Shown: piece after piece, positions 46,376-55,976 of the stretch
Layout of the letters: the number at the start of each line of letters is the position of its first letter
Position numbering within the stretch: position 1 is the stretch's first letter
Source: Undibacterium sp. 5I1
Lineage (GTDB): Bacteria > Pseudomonadota > Gammaproteobacteria > Burkholderiales > Burkholderiaceae_D
Assembly (NCBI RefSeq): GCF_034314085.1
Contig: NZ_JAVIWI010000001.1
Span: 1,922,001 to 1,986,000 of the forward strand
Direction of reading: 5' to 3'
DNA: 64,000 nt
Made by a program: the position numbers and the translations under genes
Notes under the pieces: generated by a model
Told to the model about the DNA's origin: nothing
Databases searched by the model: none
The model's input: only the letters and a program-made list of their open reading frames with translations

Positions 46376-46428
46376 AAATCTCCCACCTATTGATTTTTAT
46401 TGCTATATTGTCCATTAAATTACCGTCC
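46376..46428 (-). repeat. Family A half copy, inverted
   Basis: On the minus strand the segment reads TTTAATGGACAATATAGC, followed by AATAAAAATC and then GGTGGGAGAT. It matches the right half of copy 4 (ATTTAATGGACAATTTAGC ... AATGGGAGTATA). The left half is missing. Confidence 0.6.
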
Positions 46429-46687
46429 TTTGCTAGCTTAGCCTTTAAAGGCTTACATAACTCGCATGCAGACGCTTTGATTTTATGACATAAATATGGT
46501 GTCATGAGCCAACTAATTTATTTATTTACGTTGCCAGACTATATTGAGTAAAAATCACGCAGCAGTTCAGTCACGACGCGGTTCTCATCCGGAAGTAATG
46601 CGGACGTAACTTACACAAAGTACTCTTGGTAAAGATTAGCAACTTTGATCACCGAAGTAATCCCCAATTTCAAACAAACTCCCCTCA

Positions 46688-49213
46688 ATGAAAACTCATT
46701 TATCAAAAATAGCTTTGGCATTTATTGTCATCGTCGGTCTATCTGCTTGCGGCGGTGGCGGTGGAGATTCCACACCATCGACAGCCGTCACGCCTGCGGC
46801 CCCGGTCAATACGATTACGGTGCAAATTGCGCCACCTAGCCAAGCAGTTTTATATACCGGCAGAAGCTTTACGCTGAGCGCAACGGCGACTTCTACGTTA
46901 AACCTGCCGCTTACCTATAGCTGGACAGTTGGTAACGGATCTGCCGCTGTCACTGGTAGTAGCATCAACGTAAAAACAACCGCGTCAGGCACTTATGCCG
47001 TCAAAGTTGTGGCAACTGACAGTTCGGGCCAAAGTGGGCAAGCAAGCGCATCTGTACAAGTTGTTGATGCCGTTTTAAGTACGCCAGCAATCTCTGTCAC
47101 CGGACTGAAGGGATTCAGAGTCAATCAAATCCTTAACTATGTTGGCAGCTCCAGCGATCCAAGCGGAGGTACAATAACTTACGCATGGGATTTTGGCGAC
47201 AACGTCAAAGATAGCGGTGCAAACACGACTCACGCTTACGGAAGTAGTGGTTCTTATGTCGTAACTTTAACGGCGACGAATGATCTAGGTACGACGGCAA
47301 AGAGCACTTATGTAGTGAATATTGATCTGCCATCTGCACCCGTATTAACGCCAACTGCATTGACCACCACTGTTAATAAGGTCGAAAATTTTAGTGCATC
47401 GTCAGTTGATCCAAATGGCTTAGCCCTTACTTATTTATGGAACTTTGGCGATGGCATTACAGCAAACACAGCAGCAACTACCCATGCCTATACTGCTGCT
47501 GGCAATTACACAGCAACTGTGACCGTTACTAATTCCAATAATAAGTCGGTCACTGTAAAAATCATCGTTGGTGTTTTACCCTTAAGCTCATCTAACGTTT
47601 TAGCCCCTGCATGTGCGGGCGCCAATTGCGGTGCAACTAGTGCAACAACTTATAGCGGCGGTGCTGGTGTGGTTGGTGTCTGGAGTTACAACAACACGAC
47701 AAACAGCCCGCAAAATGTAAATATTGCGATTTTTGGTGTCACATCGGCCAACAGTGCAACCTTAGTATTTTCTAATGCGAGTGCTAGCGATGCATTCACT
47801 GCGCCTATATTAAGCTCTGCAGCCGCCAGCGTACAAAGCAAAGTGGTAAGCAACTTAAATGTTTTGTCCTTAGATCAGCATTTAGGCGAACATAACGCAC
47901 ACACAGAACAGCTTACGAAAAATCAAGCTGTTGTCAAAGCATTGTTAAGCCGTAACTCAGCAACTAAAGCTTCAGCCAACGCCGCATCCAGCTCAAGCGG
48001 TATAGCTGTACCAACGATGCCAAATGCGACACCGGTAGTCAACGATACACGTACATGGAACGATAACTTCCCAACACAACCCGTCGCCTACAACAATGTG
48101 ACAGTCAAGCAAATATGTTCCCTCGCATCGGGACGTAAAGCCGTATTCTGGGTTGATCCGCTAGCCATTAGTAGCGGGAATGTCAGTGACAGCGATGTCT
48201 TAGCCCTCAGCGCAACCTACTGCGCCAAAGATGGTGCAGGTGGCGTGGGCACTGCAGGCTTTGATAAATTAGTCTCCTTGTTAGGCGATGCTTATGGCCC
48301 CTCTGCTGCAAAATACAGTACCCAGTTAATTAATGACAATTCGGGCTTACAAGATATCAATGTCGTGATCTTGAACGTACCAAGTGACACTAAATGGGGC
48401 GGCTATTTCTACGCATTAAATAATGAGCTAAAAAAATATGAACCAAAATCGAATGAAGCTTTAGCATTTTTTGTTAATGCAATCTCGATTAAAAATGATT
48501 TGAACTACATAAAATCAACGCTCCTGCATGAATCAACCCACATGATTAATTTTTATCAAAGAGCCATCGTGCGTGGTGTTGATCATGACACTTGGTTAGA
48601 AGAAACCTCAGCCATGATGAGTGAAGATATTTTTGCTAATATCAGTTTGGGCGGTACAGACAAAATGACTGCAGTGCGTATTCCTGGGTATTTAAAATCT
48701 GGTGGTGGCGTCAATTACATAAAGTGGACAGATCTGGCTACCAGTAGCTACGCAATGGGCGGCTCTTTTGGCGCATTCATCAACCGTCGTTATGGTGTTG
48801 TGCTTGCCAAACAATTAGTCACTAATTGCAACGACAACATTAACGGGACAAGCAGTCCGACTAGCTATACCTGCCTTGATACTCTGATTAAATCGCTAGG
48901 CGGTAACGGCATCGCAGACGAGTTTGTCAAGTTTGGTGCATCCATCTTCGGCGGTATGCCAGGTGCAGGCTTGCCGACAGGTTTTGGATTCCCAAGCGCA
49001 TCATATGTTGATAATGGCACGACCTATAGTTTTGGTGCTATTGACATCGGTAGTTTGGCTAAAACCTTCCAGCCCGCAGTAGCGACAAGCTTAAGTGCTG
49101 GTTTTACCGCAACCACACAAACCTATCTTAAAGACAGCATTACCTCTGGCACTTACACCAAAAACTCGGTCGTGGTTCCATCGGGTACATCTGTGACCTT
49201 GGTGATTCATTAA
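46688..49213 (+). CDS. PKD-domain lipoprotein with an M30-like zinc metallopeptidase domain
   Basis: The 841-residue protein has a signal peptide with lipobox GLSAC followed by a Gly run (GGGGGD). Next come three PKD/Ig-like units (residues ~57-122, ~130-216 and ~218-300) with YAWDFGDN and YLWNFGDG signatures, and a linker with APACAGANCGATS. The catalytic part lies around residues 480-760, with H614-E-S-T-H618 (HExxH) and WLEETSAMMSEDIF, the likely third ligand. These features fit the hyicolysin-like M30 family. It should be an outer-membrane-anchored or secreted protease that binds polymers through its PKD domains. A small lipoprotein gene follows. Confidence 0.85.
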   Translation: MKTHLSKIALAFIVIVGLSACGGGGGDSTPSTAVTPAAPVNTITVQIAPPSQAVLYTGRSFTLSATATSTLNLPLTYSWTVGNGSAAVTGSSINVKTTASGTYAVKVVATDSSGQSGQASASVQVVDAVLSTPAISVTGLKGFRVNQILNYVGSSSDPSGGTITYAWDFGDNVKDSGANTTHAYGSSGSYVVTLTATNDLGTTAKSTYVVNIDLPSAPVLTPTALTTTVNKVENFSASSVDPNGLALTYLWNFGDGITANTAATTHAYTAAGNYTATVTVTNSNNKSVTVKIIVGVLPLSSSNVLAPACAGANCGATSATTYSGGAGVVGVWSYNNTTNSPQNVNIAIFGVTSANSATLVFSNASASDAFTAPILSSAAASVQSKVVSNLNVLSLDQHLGEHNAHTEQLTKNQAVVKALLSRNSATKASANAASSSSGIAVPTMPNATPVVNDTRTWNDNFPTQPVAYNNVTVKQICSLASGRKAVFWVDPLAISSGNVSDSDVLALSATYCAKDGAGGVGTAGFDKLVSLLGDAYGPSAAKYSTQLINDNSGLQDINVVILNVPSDTKWGGYFYALNNELKKYEPKSNEALAFFVNAISIKNDLNYIKSTLLHESTHMINFYQRAIVRGVDHDTWLEETSAMMSEDIFANISLGGTDKMTAVRIPGYLKSGGGVNYIKWTDLATSSYAMGGSFGAFINRRYGVVLAKQLVTNCNDNINGTSSPTSYTCLDTLIKSLGGNGIADEFVKFGASIFGGMPGAGLPTGFGFPSASYVDNGTTYSFGAIDIGSLAKTFQPAVATSLSAGFTATTQTYLKDSITSGTYTKNSVVVPSGTSVTLVIH

Positions 49214-49263
49214 TGTCAAGGAGGCGTGACTTCATCCTCACGCCTCCCCCATTAAGACAATCT

Positions 49264-49653
49264 ATGAAAAAAACTCTCTCCTTGCACCGTCTGTTTTGTT
49301 TATTGCCAGCACTGACAGTCGCAATACTATTGGTAGCTTGCGCTGAACATCCGGCACAAGCTACGACAGCAACAACGCCGTCGTCAGCATTTGTACAAAG
49401 CTCTACAAAAACTAATACGGTCGCTGAGCAATTGACGATTTCTGGCATGCTGACTTTAAAAGGATCAGACGTAAACTTGTGGCTGGCGGTGAGCGATGCC
49501 AACGGCAAAGTCTGGCGTTTAGAAAGTGTTGATAAAAATCGTCTGGTGCAATTGCGCGAGTGGCAAAATCGTAATGTAAAAGTACAGGGTACAAAATTAC
49601 CCGCCTTCTTAAATATCAACAGGCTGGAAATTAGCAATATCAATTTGGAGTAG
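49264..49653 (+). CDS. Small lipoprotein downstream of the metallopeptidase, function unknown
   Basis: The 129-residue protein (ATG at 49264, MKKTLSLHRLF) has a signal peptide with lipobox LVAC. The mature part has a Thr/Ala/Ser-rich linker and a compact beta-rich end, EQLTISGMLTLKGSDVNLWLAVSDANGKVWRLE and NVKVQGTKLPAFLNINRLEI, suggesting an OB-like fold. I do not recognise a family. It begins 51 bases after the metallopeptidase stop and shares a terminator with the region, so the two are probably co-transcribed. Confidence 0.75.
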   Translation: MKKTLSLHRLFCLLPALTVAILLVACAEHPAQATTATTPSSAFVQSSTKTNTVAEQLTISGMLTLKGSDVNLWLAVSDANGKVWRLESVDKNRLVQLREWQNRNVKVQGTKLPAFLNINRLEISNINLE

Positions 49654-49691
49654 TGTTTATGTGTAGTACTGCTGAATAAGTATCGTCCAAT

Positions 49692-49719
49692 AAAAAACGC
49701 GCCATTGGCGCGTTTTTTT
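49692..49719. terminator. Bidirectional Rho-independent terminator
   Basis: ACGCGCC (49697-49703) pairs with GGCGCGT (49707-49713), flanked by AAAAAA and TTTTTTT. It can stop the + strand lipoprotein gene and, on the minus strand, transcription coming from orn. Confidence 0.85.
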
Positions 49720-49808
49720 ATTTTAAGCAAATGACACTCTACATCAGGCATCTAAGCAAACATCTCGCTAAACACCAAATCAAGGCCACACTAAATCCAA
49801 ACTTCAGA

Positions 49809-50417
49809 TCACTCCTTGATGAAATGCTCACGGTAGTATTTCAGCTCTTCAATCGACTCAATAATATCGGCCATTGCCGTGTGCTTCTGATGTTTTTTAA
49901 AGCCACTGGCAATCGCTGGCTTCCAACGTTTGCACAATTCTTTGAGCGTCGACACGTCCAGATTGCGATAATGGAAAAATGCCTCCAGCTTCGGCATCCC
50001 GCGTGCCATAAAGCGACGATCCTGGCAAATCGAATTGCCGCACATCGGCGATTTACCTGCCGGAACATACTGCTTTAAGAAAGCGATCAATTCTTTCTCT
50101 GCATCCTCTTCCGACACGGTCGACGCCTTGACACGCTCAATCAAGCCAGAGCGACCATGCGTGCCTTTATTCCAGGCGTCCATCTTATCCATCGTTTCGT
50201 CGGACTGATGAATCGCAAATACAGGACCTTCTGCCAGCACGTTTAATTGCATATCTGTGACGACAACGGCCACTTCAATGATGCGGTCACTGTCAGGATC
50301 GAGGCCCGTCATCTCCATATCCAACCAGATCAGGTTGAACTCATTTGGCTTAGCCGGTGGGGTCGGCGCTGGCTTATCAGATGCACTGTTTGCTTGAATG
50401 TCGGTAGCTTGTGACAT
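49809..50417 (-). CDS. orn: Oligoribonuclease
   Basis: Orn degrades short oligoribonucleotides left by other nucleases. The 202-residue protein has the DEDDh exonuclease motifs [47 protein letters not shown] and [19 protein letters not shown]. The N-terminal ~22 residues ([21 protein letters not shown]) are a polar extension not seen in enteric homologues, so a later start is possible, though no better one is visible. It diverges from the M48 protease gene with 21 bases between starts. Confidence 0.96.
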   Translation of the reverse strand: MSQATDIQANSASDKPAPTPPAKPNEFNLIWLDMEMTGLDPDSDRIIEVAVVVTDMQLNVLAEGPVFAIHQSDETMDKMDAWNKGTHGRSGLIERVKASTVSEEDAEKELIAFLKQYVPAGKSPMCGNSICQDRRFMARGMPKLEAFFHYRNLDVSTLKELCKRWKPAIASGFKKHQKHTAMADIIESIEELKYYREHFIKE

Positions 50418-50438
50418 AATTCTTCCTTCTCTTAATCA

Positions 50439-51728
50439 ATGTGGCATTTTCCCATGATTTCTGCAGCATTTTCTGTTTTATTCGCGGCATTTTTATTAGT
50501 GACCCTTGTCGTACGGTTTTGGCTGGGTTCCCGGCAACTACGCCATGTTTTACAGCACCGCTCGGCGGTTCCGGCAGAATTTGCCGAAAAAATCCCGCTG
50601 TCTGCCCATCAAAAAGCGGCGGACTATACCTTGGCCAAGACCAAGCTAGACTTATTGCTACTAATTTTGAATGCGGCTGTGTTGATTGGATTTACCTTGT
50701 TGGGCGGCCTGCAATTTCTATCGGTGACGATCGTCAAGCTCACCGGCCCGGGCATGGTGTATCAGCTATGCTTACTCGCTGCTTTTGCGGCTATCGGTAG
50801 CATCATTGAATTGCCATTTGATTATTACCGGCAATTTGTATTGGAGCAAAAATTTGGCTTTAATAAGATGACACCAGCCCTCTTCTTTGGAGACATGATC
50901 AAAAGCACTCTGCTCGGCGCAGCGATTGGCTTGCCGCTCATCTGGGTGGTATTGAGCTTAATGGAAAAATCCGGTGCATTGTGGTGGCTGTACGCATGGC
51001 TAGTATGGAGCGGATTTCAACTGCTGATGATGCTGATTTATCCTAGCGTGATCGCACCTATTTTCAACAAATTTACCCCACTGGAAGACGATAGCCTGCG
51101 CACGCGCATCGAAGGCTTGATGCAGCGCGTTGGCTTCGCATCCAGCGGCTTGTTCGTGATGGACGGTTCCAAACGCAGCGCGCATGGCAATGCGTATTTC
51201 TCAGGTTTTGGCGCGGCTAAACGCATCGTATTTTTTGATACCTTATTGTCGCGTCTAGCACCGGAAGAAATTGAAGCCGTGCTGGCGCACGAACTGGGAC
51301 ATTTCAAGCTCAAACACATTGTTAAGCGCATAGTCGTGATGTTTGTGGTTTCGCTAGGATTTTTGGCTTTGCTGGGCTACCTCAAACAACAACTATGGTT
51401 TTATAACGGCTTGGGTGTTGACCCGATGTTACTGGCGTCGAACGATGCAATGGCGCTGATTTTGTTTGTACTGGCACTGCCCGTCTTCACCTTTTTGTTG
51501 TCACCGCTGACGTCGATCAGCTCGCGCAAACATGAGTTTGAGGCAGATGCGTTTGCCGCCAAACATACCAATGCCAACGATCTGGTTGCTGCGCTAGTCA
51601 AACTATATGAAGATAATGCCAATACTTTGACGCCCGATCCTCTGCATTCTAAATTCTATGATTCGCATCCGCCTGCGTCCTTGCGAATTAAGCAGTTGCT
51701 GTTAGCATCAAGCTCAGCAGCGACCTAA
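50439..51728 (+). CDS. M48-family membrane metalloprotease (CAAX-prenyl-protease-like)
   Basis: The 429-residue integral membrane protein has several helices and the zinc motif LAHELGHFKLKH (HExxH) with FEADAFAA downstream, supplying the third ligand. PPASLRIKQLL is the C-terminal signature. It resembles Ste24/M48A peptidases, which in bacteria act on membrane-protein quality control. There are two nearby in-frame starts, ATG 50439 and ATG 50454. Neither has a clear Shine-Dalgarno sequence. It is followed by phhB and rsgA in one direction. Confidence 0.9.
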   Translation: MWHFPMISAAFSVLFAAFLLVTLVVRFWLGSRQLRHVLQHRSAVPAEFAEKIPLSAHQKAADYTLAKTKLDLLLLILNAAVLIGFTLLGGLQFLSVTIVKLTGPGMVYQLCLLAAFAAIGSIIELPFDYYRQFVLEQKFGFNKMTPALFFGDMIKSTLLGAAIGLPLIWVVLSLMEKSGALWWLYAWLVWSGFQLLMMLIYPSVIAPIFNKFTPLEDDSLRTRIEGLMQRVGFASSGLFVMDGSKRSAHGNAYFSGFGAAKRIVFFDTLLSRLAPEEIEAVLAHELGHFKLKHIVKRIVVMFVVSLGFLALLGYLKQQLWFYNGLGVDPMLLASNDAMALILFVLALPVFTFLLSPLTSISSRKHEFEADAFAAKHTNANDLVAALVKLYEDNANTLTPDPLHSKFYDSHPPASLRIKQLLLASSSAAT

Positions 51729-51754
51729 CCAGAACTCTACAAGGTAAATGCATC

Positions 51755-52102
51755 ATGAAAACTTCCGACCTGCTAGCAAAAAAATCCCTGCCGACCGACA
51801 TCGGCCTTGACCCAGCCAGCTTGCCTGCATATCTGGCTGCCGTACCTGGCTGGACACAAGATGGACCGCGGATTGTTAAAGCCTATAACTTCAAAAATTA
51901 TTATGAAACGCTGGCGTTTATCAATGCCATCGCCTACGTAATCCATGCAGAAGATCATCATCCTGAAATGGTCGTCACCTACAACCGTTGCCTGATCAAA
52001 TTTGATACGCATACCGTCAACGGTGGTAAGGGCGGAATTTCTGAAAATGATTTTATTTGCGCCGCCAAAGTAGATGCGATTTTTCAGCAAAGTTTTTCTT
52101 AA
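51755..52102 (+). CDS. phhB: 4a-hydroxytetrahydrobiopterin dehydratase
   Basis: PhhB (PCD) recycles the pterin cofactor used by phenylalanine hydroxylase. The 115-residue protein has [58 protein letters not shown], with the conserved EDHHP motif. No phenylalanine hydroxylase gene is in the window. Its stop overlaps the rsgA start (TAATG), so both are translated from one message with the M48 gene. Confidence 0.94.
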   Translation: MKTSDLLAKKSLPTDIGLDPASLPAYLAAVPGWTQDGPRIVKAYNFKNYYETLAFINAIAYVIHAEDHHPEMVVTYNRCLIKFDTHTVNGGKGGISENDFICAAKVDAIFQQSFS

Positions 52103-53037
52103 TGAGCCAGATCAAAAGTAAGCCCAAGTCAAAATCGTCCACCAGCGAAAAGCTGTTAGCGACCGTCATTGCTGCGCACGGTCGTCATTATCTGGTACAG
52201 GCAGAAGGCATCAAACTGCACTGTGTCACACGTGGCAAAAAAAGTGATGTGGCGGTCGGCGATATTGTGGAATATCAACTCACGTCCAAGAACCAGGGCG
52301 TGATCGAGGCGATCACACCGCGCACGACTTTGCTCTACCGCTCGGATCAATACAAATCCAAAATGCTGTCGGCCAATCTGACACAACTGATCATTGTGGT
52401 CGCCACCGAGCCTAGCTTTGCCGATGATCTGATATCACGGGCGCTGGTCGCCTCTGAATCGTCCGGCATCAAAGCCAGTATCGTTTTAAATAAAATTGAC
52501 GTCACCGCCAGCTTACCTAAAGCGCGTGAACGCCTCGCGCTGTATTCTGGCTTGGGCTATCCGGTATTAGAAGTGTCGGTCACCACCGCGCCGGAACAAA
52601 CCCGCGTCGCAATGATGGAACTGATCCAGGATAATCACACGATCCTGATCGGTCAGTCCGGGATGGGAAAATCGTCGCTGATTAATTTGCTGATCCCAGA
52701 TGCTGAGATCGCCACCCGCGAAATCTCTGCCGCATTGGACACGGGCAAACATACAACAACGTTTACCCGTCTGTACCAGATGGATGACAAAACTGGCGTT
52801 ATTGATTCGCCGGGCTTTCAAGAGTTTGGATTACATCATCTGAGCGAAGGGATGCTGGAACGCGCCTTCCCAGAGTTTTTACCGCATCTGGGCGAGTGCA
52901 AATTCTATAACTGCCATCACCATACCGAGCCTGGCTGTGCAATTTTAGCCGCGGTCAAATCGGGAGAAATTGCACAGATGCGCCATGATTTATTTGAGCA
53001 ACTGGTGCATGAGGCAGCACAAACGATAGGATATTAA
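52102..53037 (+). CDS. rsgA: Small ribosomal subunit biogenesis GTPase RsgA
   Basis: RsgA is a circularly permuted GTPase that checks 30S assembly near the decoding centre. The 311-residue protein has an N-terminal OB fold, the G4 motif NKID before G1 [12 protein letters not shown] and G3 DSPGFQEFG, and a C-terminal zinc segment [14 protein letters not shown]. The ATG at 52102 overlaps the phhB stop by one base. The frame is open upstream to 52057, but that part lies inside phhB. A strong terminator follows. Confidence 0.95.
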   Translation: MSQIKSKPKSKSSTSEKLLATVIAAHGRHYLVQAEGIKLHCVTRGKKSDVAVGDIVEYQLTSKNQGVIEAITPRTTLLYRSDQYKSKMLSANLTQLIIVVATEPSFADDLISRALVASESSGIKASIVLNKIDVTASLPKARERLALYSGLGYPVLEVSVTTAPEQTRVAMMELIQDNHTILIGQSGMGKSSLINLLIPDAEIATREISAALDTGKHTTTFTRLYQMDDKTGVIDSPGFQEFGLHHLSEGMLERAFPEFLPHLGECKFYNCHHHTEPGCAILAAVKSGEIAQMRHDLFEQLVHEAAQTIGY

Positions 53038-53068
53038 GTAGTGACTAAGTAAATCATTAAGTCACATC

Positions 53069-53101
53069 AAAAAACGAGAAAGAGGTATTTCTCGTTTTTT
53101 T
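53069..53101 (+). terminator. rsgA terminator
   Basis: ACGAGAAA (53074-53081) and TTTCTCGT (53088-53095) form an 8-bp stem with a 6-base loop, preceded by AAAA and followed by TTTTTT. It lies 32 bases past the rsgA stop. Confidence 0.88.
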
Positions 53102-53218
53102 ATACCCAGGTAGGAAAACTATTAAAGAAAATTAATAAAGAATTTATCTGCTGGCAGCACGCTGAGCCATCACTAAAAAAATCTAGTCAAAATCAGGTGA
53201 CATCAGTCGGCACATCGA

Positions 53219-53300
53219 CATACTCCCCACCTGTTTTATAAAATATGCCCTGCCGACCAATGATTACTTGGACGATTAAATATACACACTACTAGTATAG
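53219..53300 (+). repeat. 86-bp intergenic element, family A copy 7
   Basis: The copy starts CATACTCCCCACCTG, has a central CGACCAA-N7-TTGGACG stem with one mismatch, and ends TACACACTACTAGTATAG. It lies between the convergent rsgA and MFS genes. Confidence 0.75.
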
Positions 53301-53324
53301 TTAATCTAGCAGCAGCGATGGTAA

Positions 53325-54734
53325 TCAATTTGCCGCCGGCAAACCCTTGCTGACGCTCTCACCATCTTCTGAACGCAAAGTCCAAAATGTCAGCGACGAG
53401 AGCATCGTCATTACACCCAAAGTCAAAAATGCGTGATGCAAGGCGCTGGTCACGGCAACTTTGTCCGACTGCGGCAAGTCCCCTAAATACCAAGCCGTCA
53501 CTAAAGACCCGCAGGCCAGACCAAAGCTCATCGACATCTGCTGTAACGAACTGGCAATCGTACTGGCCATACTGGAATCGGCAGTGCCAATATCGGCAAA
53601 CGCCATCGAATTCATGCTGGAGAATTGCAGCGAATTAAAAAAGCCCTGCGTTAATCCTAAAAAAACAATCCAGATAATCGGCGTGCCTGACGATACCGTG
53701 GCAAAGGTACAAATCGTCACACCGATCATGACGGTATTCATCATCAATACTTTGCGATAACCAAAGCGGCGCAATACGCGCGCTGAGATCAGCTTCATCC
53801 CCATCGCAGCGGCAGCAGCGGGCATCATCAGCAAACCTGATTGCCAGGCCGGCAAACCAAGCCCTAGCTGATACAGTAAGGGGAGTAAGAATGGCAAGCC
53901 ACCCAAGCCTAACCGTGTGATAAAGCCACCCACCACAGAGACTCTGAAAGTACGGATGCGGAACAAGGTCAAACGCAATAAGGGGTGCGGTGTATTGCGT
54001 GCATGCCAGCCATAGGCGGCCAGCAGACAAAGCGACAGCAAAAATAAAATGCCCTCTGATGTCCCGTCTATCCGGTGTTCGCCAAATATCTCTAACAGCC
54101 AAGATAGCAAGGCCGTGCCAACGCCAAACAACACCAGACCAATCACATCAATCGGCCGATTGCCATCACCACGATAATCAGGCATATGTTTGTGGATCAG
54201 CCATTGCGCGACCAAACCGACCGGCACATTGATAAAGAAGATCACCCTCCACGGTAACCAATGCACAATCAGACCGCCAATCGTCGGGCCCAGCAAAGGG
54301 CCGATCAAGGCCGGGATGATTACAAAGTTCATCGCCATCAGTAGCTCAGATTTTGGAAAAGTGCGAATAATCGCCAGGCGCCCGACTGGCATCATCATCG
54401 CCGCGCCTATCCCCTGCAAAATCCGGGCGGCAACCAGCATCGGCACATTAACTGACAAACCACTCAGCACAGAAGCCAAGGTAAAAATACCGACCGCCGT
54501 GCTGAACACACGCCGTGTACCAAAGCGATCCGCCATCCAGCCGCTAATGGGAATACACACCGCCAGACTCAGGATATAACTGGTGACAACCGCTTTCAGA
54601 CTCAGCGGTGTGACCTGCAAACTGAGGGCCATTGAGGGGACTGCGGTATTGAGGATGGTGGAGTCGAGCTGCTCCATGAATAAGGCGGTTGCTACTACCC
54701 AGGGCAGGTAGCGTTTGACGTCGGTTTCATTCAT
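53325..54734 (-). CDS. DHA2-family multidrug efflux MFS transporter
   Basis: The 469-residue protein has the EmrB/QacA layout: MNETDVKRYLPWVVATALFMEQLDSTILNTAVPSMA, LILQGIGAAMMMPVGRLAIIRTF-like VAARILQGIGAAMMMPVGRL, LGPTIGGLIV, and roughly 14 hydrophobic helices. The motif D-S-T-I-L-N-T-A-V-P marks helix 1 of DHA2 proteins. It should export drugs or dyes with proton exchange. No periplasmic adaptor (EmrA-like) is adjacent, so it probably works alone. Promoter features upstream are not obvious. Confidence 0.9.
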   Translation of the reverse strand: MNETDVKRYLPWVVATALFMEQLDSTILNTAVPSMALSLQVTPLSLKAVVTSYILSLAVCIPISGWMADRFGTRRVFSTAVGIFTLASVLSGLSVNVPMLVAARILQGIGAAMMMPVGRLAIIRTFPKSELLMAMNFVIIPALIGPLLGPTIGGLIVHWLPWRVIFFINVPVGLVAQWLIHKHMPDYRGDGNRPIDVIGLVLFGVGTALLSWLLEIFGEHRIDGTSEGILFLLSLCLLAAYGWHARNTPHPLLRLTLFRIRTFRVSVVGGFITRLGLGGLPFLLPLLYQLGLGLPAWQSGLLMMPAAAAAMGMKLISARVLRRFGYRKVLMMNTVMIGVTICTFATVSSGTPIIWIVFLGLTQGFFNSLQFSSMNSMAFADIGTADSSMASTIASSLQQMSMSFGLACGSLVTAWYLGDLPQSDKVAVTSALHHAFLTLGVMTMLSSLTFWTLRSEDGESVSKGLPAAN

Positions 54735-54999
54735 AGAGAAAAGAGAGTAAGTGAGTGCAGGAATTTGCTTAAATTTTTCTTAAAAGCTAGTAAGAAATTT
54801 AGCTTGAATCACTAATTAGTGCTGCTGACCAATAAGGCGATGATAGCACCGCCCCCTTTAATTCTTTGTAACAGCATGCAGCATGTGTAAGTTAGAGCCC
54901 CGCCTTGCTGCATATGTATACCGCCTGCCGCTATCCAATTAACAAAAACCAGAGCAATCACATTATTGATACCTCATGCTGATGCGCTAAAACTCAGTA

Positions 55000-55341
55000 T
55001 CAGGCTTTTTTAACAAACTCCGATTTCAATTGCATCGCGCCTATGCCATCAATTTTGCAATCAATATCATGATCGCCATCCACCAGACGAATCGATTTGA
55101 CCTTGGTGCCGACCTTGACGACTAAAGAAGAACCTTTGACTTTTAAATCTTTGATGACCGTGACCGAATCACCGTCATTGAGCACCGTGCCATTGGCGTC
55201 GCGCACCACCGCTTTTTGATCAGCACTCTCCTCCACTGCGTCCTTGCTCCACTCATGAGCACATTCTGGACAGACAAAATTACTGCCGTCCTCGTAGGTG
55301 TAGACGGATTGGCATTGAGGACATTGCGGCAAACTGCTCAT
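55000..55341 (-). CDS. PhnA-family (YjdM) zinc-ribbon protein
   Basis: The 113-residue protein opens with a zinc ribbon: [25 protein letters not shown], two CxxC pairs. It is followed by the PhnA domain: [68 protein letters not shown]. Despite the name, this protein is not proven to act on phosphonoacetate, and no phosphonate genes are near. ATG at 55341 has an adequate upstream region. It is a single-gene unit. Confidence 0.93.
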   Translation of the reverse strand: MSSLPQCPQCQSVYTYEDGSNFVCPECAHEWSKDAVEESADQKAVVRDANGTVLNDGDSVTVIKDLKVKGSSLVVKVGTKVKSIRLVDGDHDIDCKIDGIGAMQLKSEFVKKA

Positions 55342-55607
55342 GGTGTACTTTCTTGTATTGGAACTGGGAGACGATTTTCAGACGGTAGCAGGCAATAAAT
55401 CAGATCGAGTGCAGTATTGCCAGCGAATAAATATGAAATATTGAGGTACGCTATTTTATGCGCTCTTCAACATCTAACGGATAAGAATTGAGTTGTGACC
55501 GAAAGCGACCAAGGCTTCATTACCGCAATCAACGACAGGCAGACAATACGCCAACAAACATACGATTACATTACCAGTTAAATTAAAAAAAATAATCTTT
55601 CATAAAA

Positions 55608-55690
55608 CATACTCCTTGTTAGTATATTTTATTGTCCATATGATTAATGGTATTGAAGGCGTATTTATCAATATACTCCCCTATTAATTA
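55608..55690 (-). repeat. 86-bp intergenic element, family A copy 8, opposite orientation
   Basis: Read on the minus strand it contains TATGGACAATAAAATATACT and then AAGGAGTATGT, the same order as the right half of copies 2, 3 and 5. The left end is AATAGGGGAGTATA. It is the only full copy inverted with respect to the others. Confidence 0.7.
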
Positions 55691-55779
55691 AAATACCAAG
55701 TGATTCACTTCGTGCCATACCAGGCATCTTGAGCACAAACAAGATCGACAAATAACGCAATACTGCCTATAACGCTTAG

Positions 55780-55800
55780 ACCTCGCCGAGGTATTTTTTT
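55780..55800 (+). terminator. Orphan terminator-like hairpin
   Basis: ACCTC-GCC-GAGGT (55780-55792) is followed by ATTTTTTT. No + strand gene lies upstream, so it may end a short RNA starting near 55690, or be fortuitous. Confidence 0.4.
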
Positions 55801-55865
55801 AAAACTTCGAACTATTTCTATGGTGAAATAGTCTATGTAATTCATTAATATAATAAGACTGAAAC

Positions 55866-55925
55866 AATTTGCGTCGACAAGACGCAGCAATAGCAACTGT
55901 GTGTGCTAAATTTTGCGTCAGTCTA
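55866..55925 (-). repeat. Family B remnant
   Basis: TTTGCGTCGACAAGACGCAGCA and ATTTTGCGTCAGTCT correspond to the two ends of the family B element with most of the middle missing, so it looks like an internal deletion product. Confidence 0.5.
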
Positions 55926-55976
55926 AACCTACTCAGGCGCCTGCCTGAATCAGAAAATTTATAAAGGAGGAGTCGA

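Larger units (their letters stand above)
46035..46687. other. 653-base gap with two family A segments
   Basis: No gene is visible. Family A copy 6 (46262-46339) and an inverted half copy (46376-46428) occupy the middle. The rest is AT-rich with no further structure that I can name. Confidence 0.6.
55342..55976. other. 635-base gap between the phnA-like gene and the tricorn-like protease
   Basis: No credible gene. It holds family A copy 8 (55608-55690, inverted), a short hairpin with a T run (55780-55800) and a family B remnant (55866-55925). The tricorn ribosome-binding site AAGGAGGAG is directly before 55977. Confidence 0.6.

Noticed and set aside
55705..55896. Minus-strand 63-codon frame with a hydrophobic segment
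   Set aside because: No ribosome-binding site, no similarity recognised, and it overlaps the orphan hairpin and a family B remnant.
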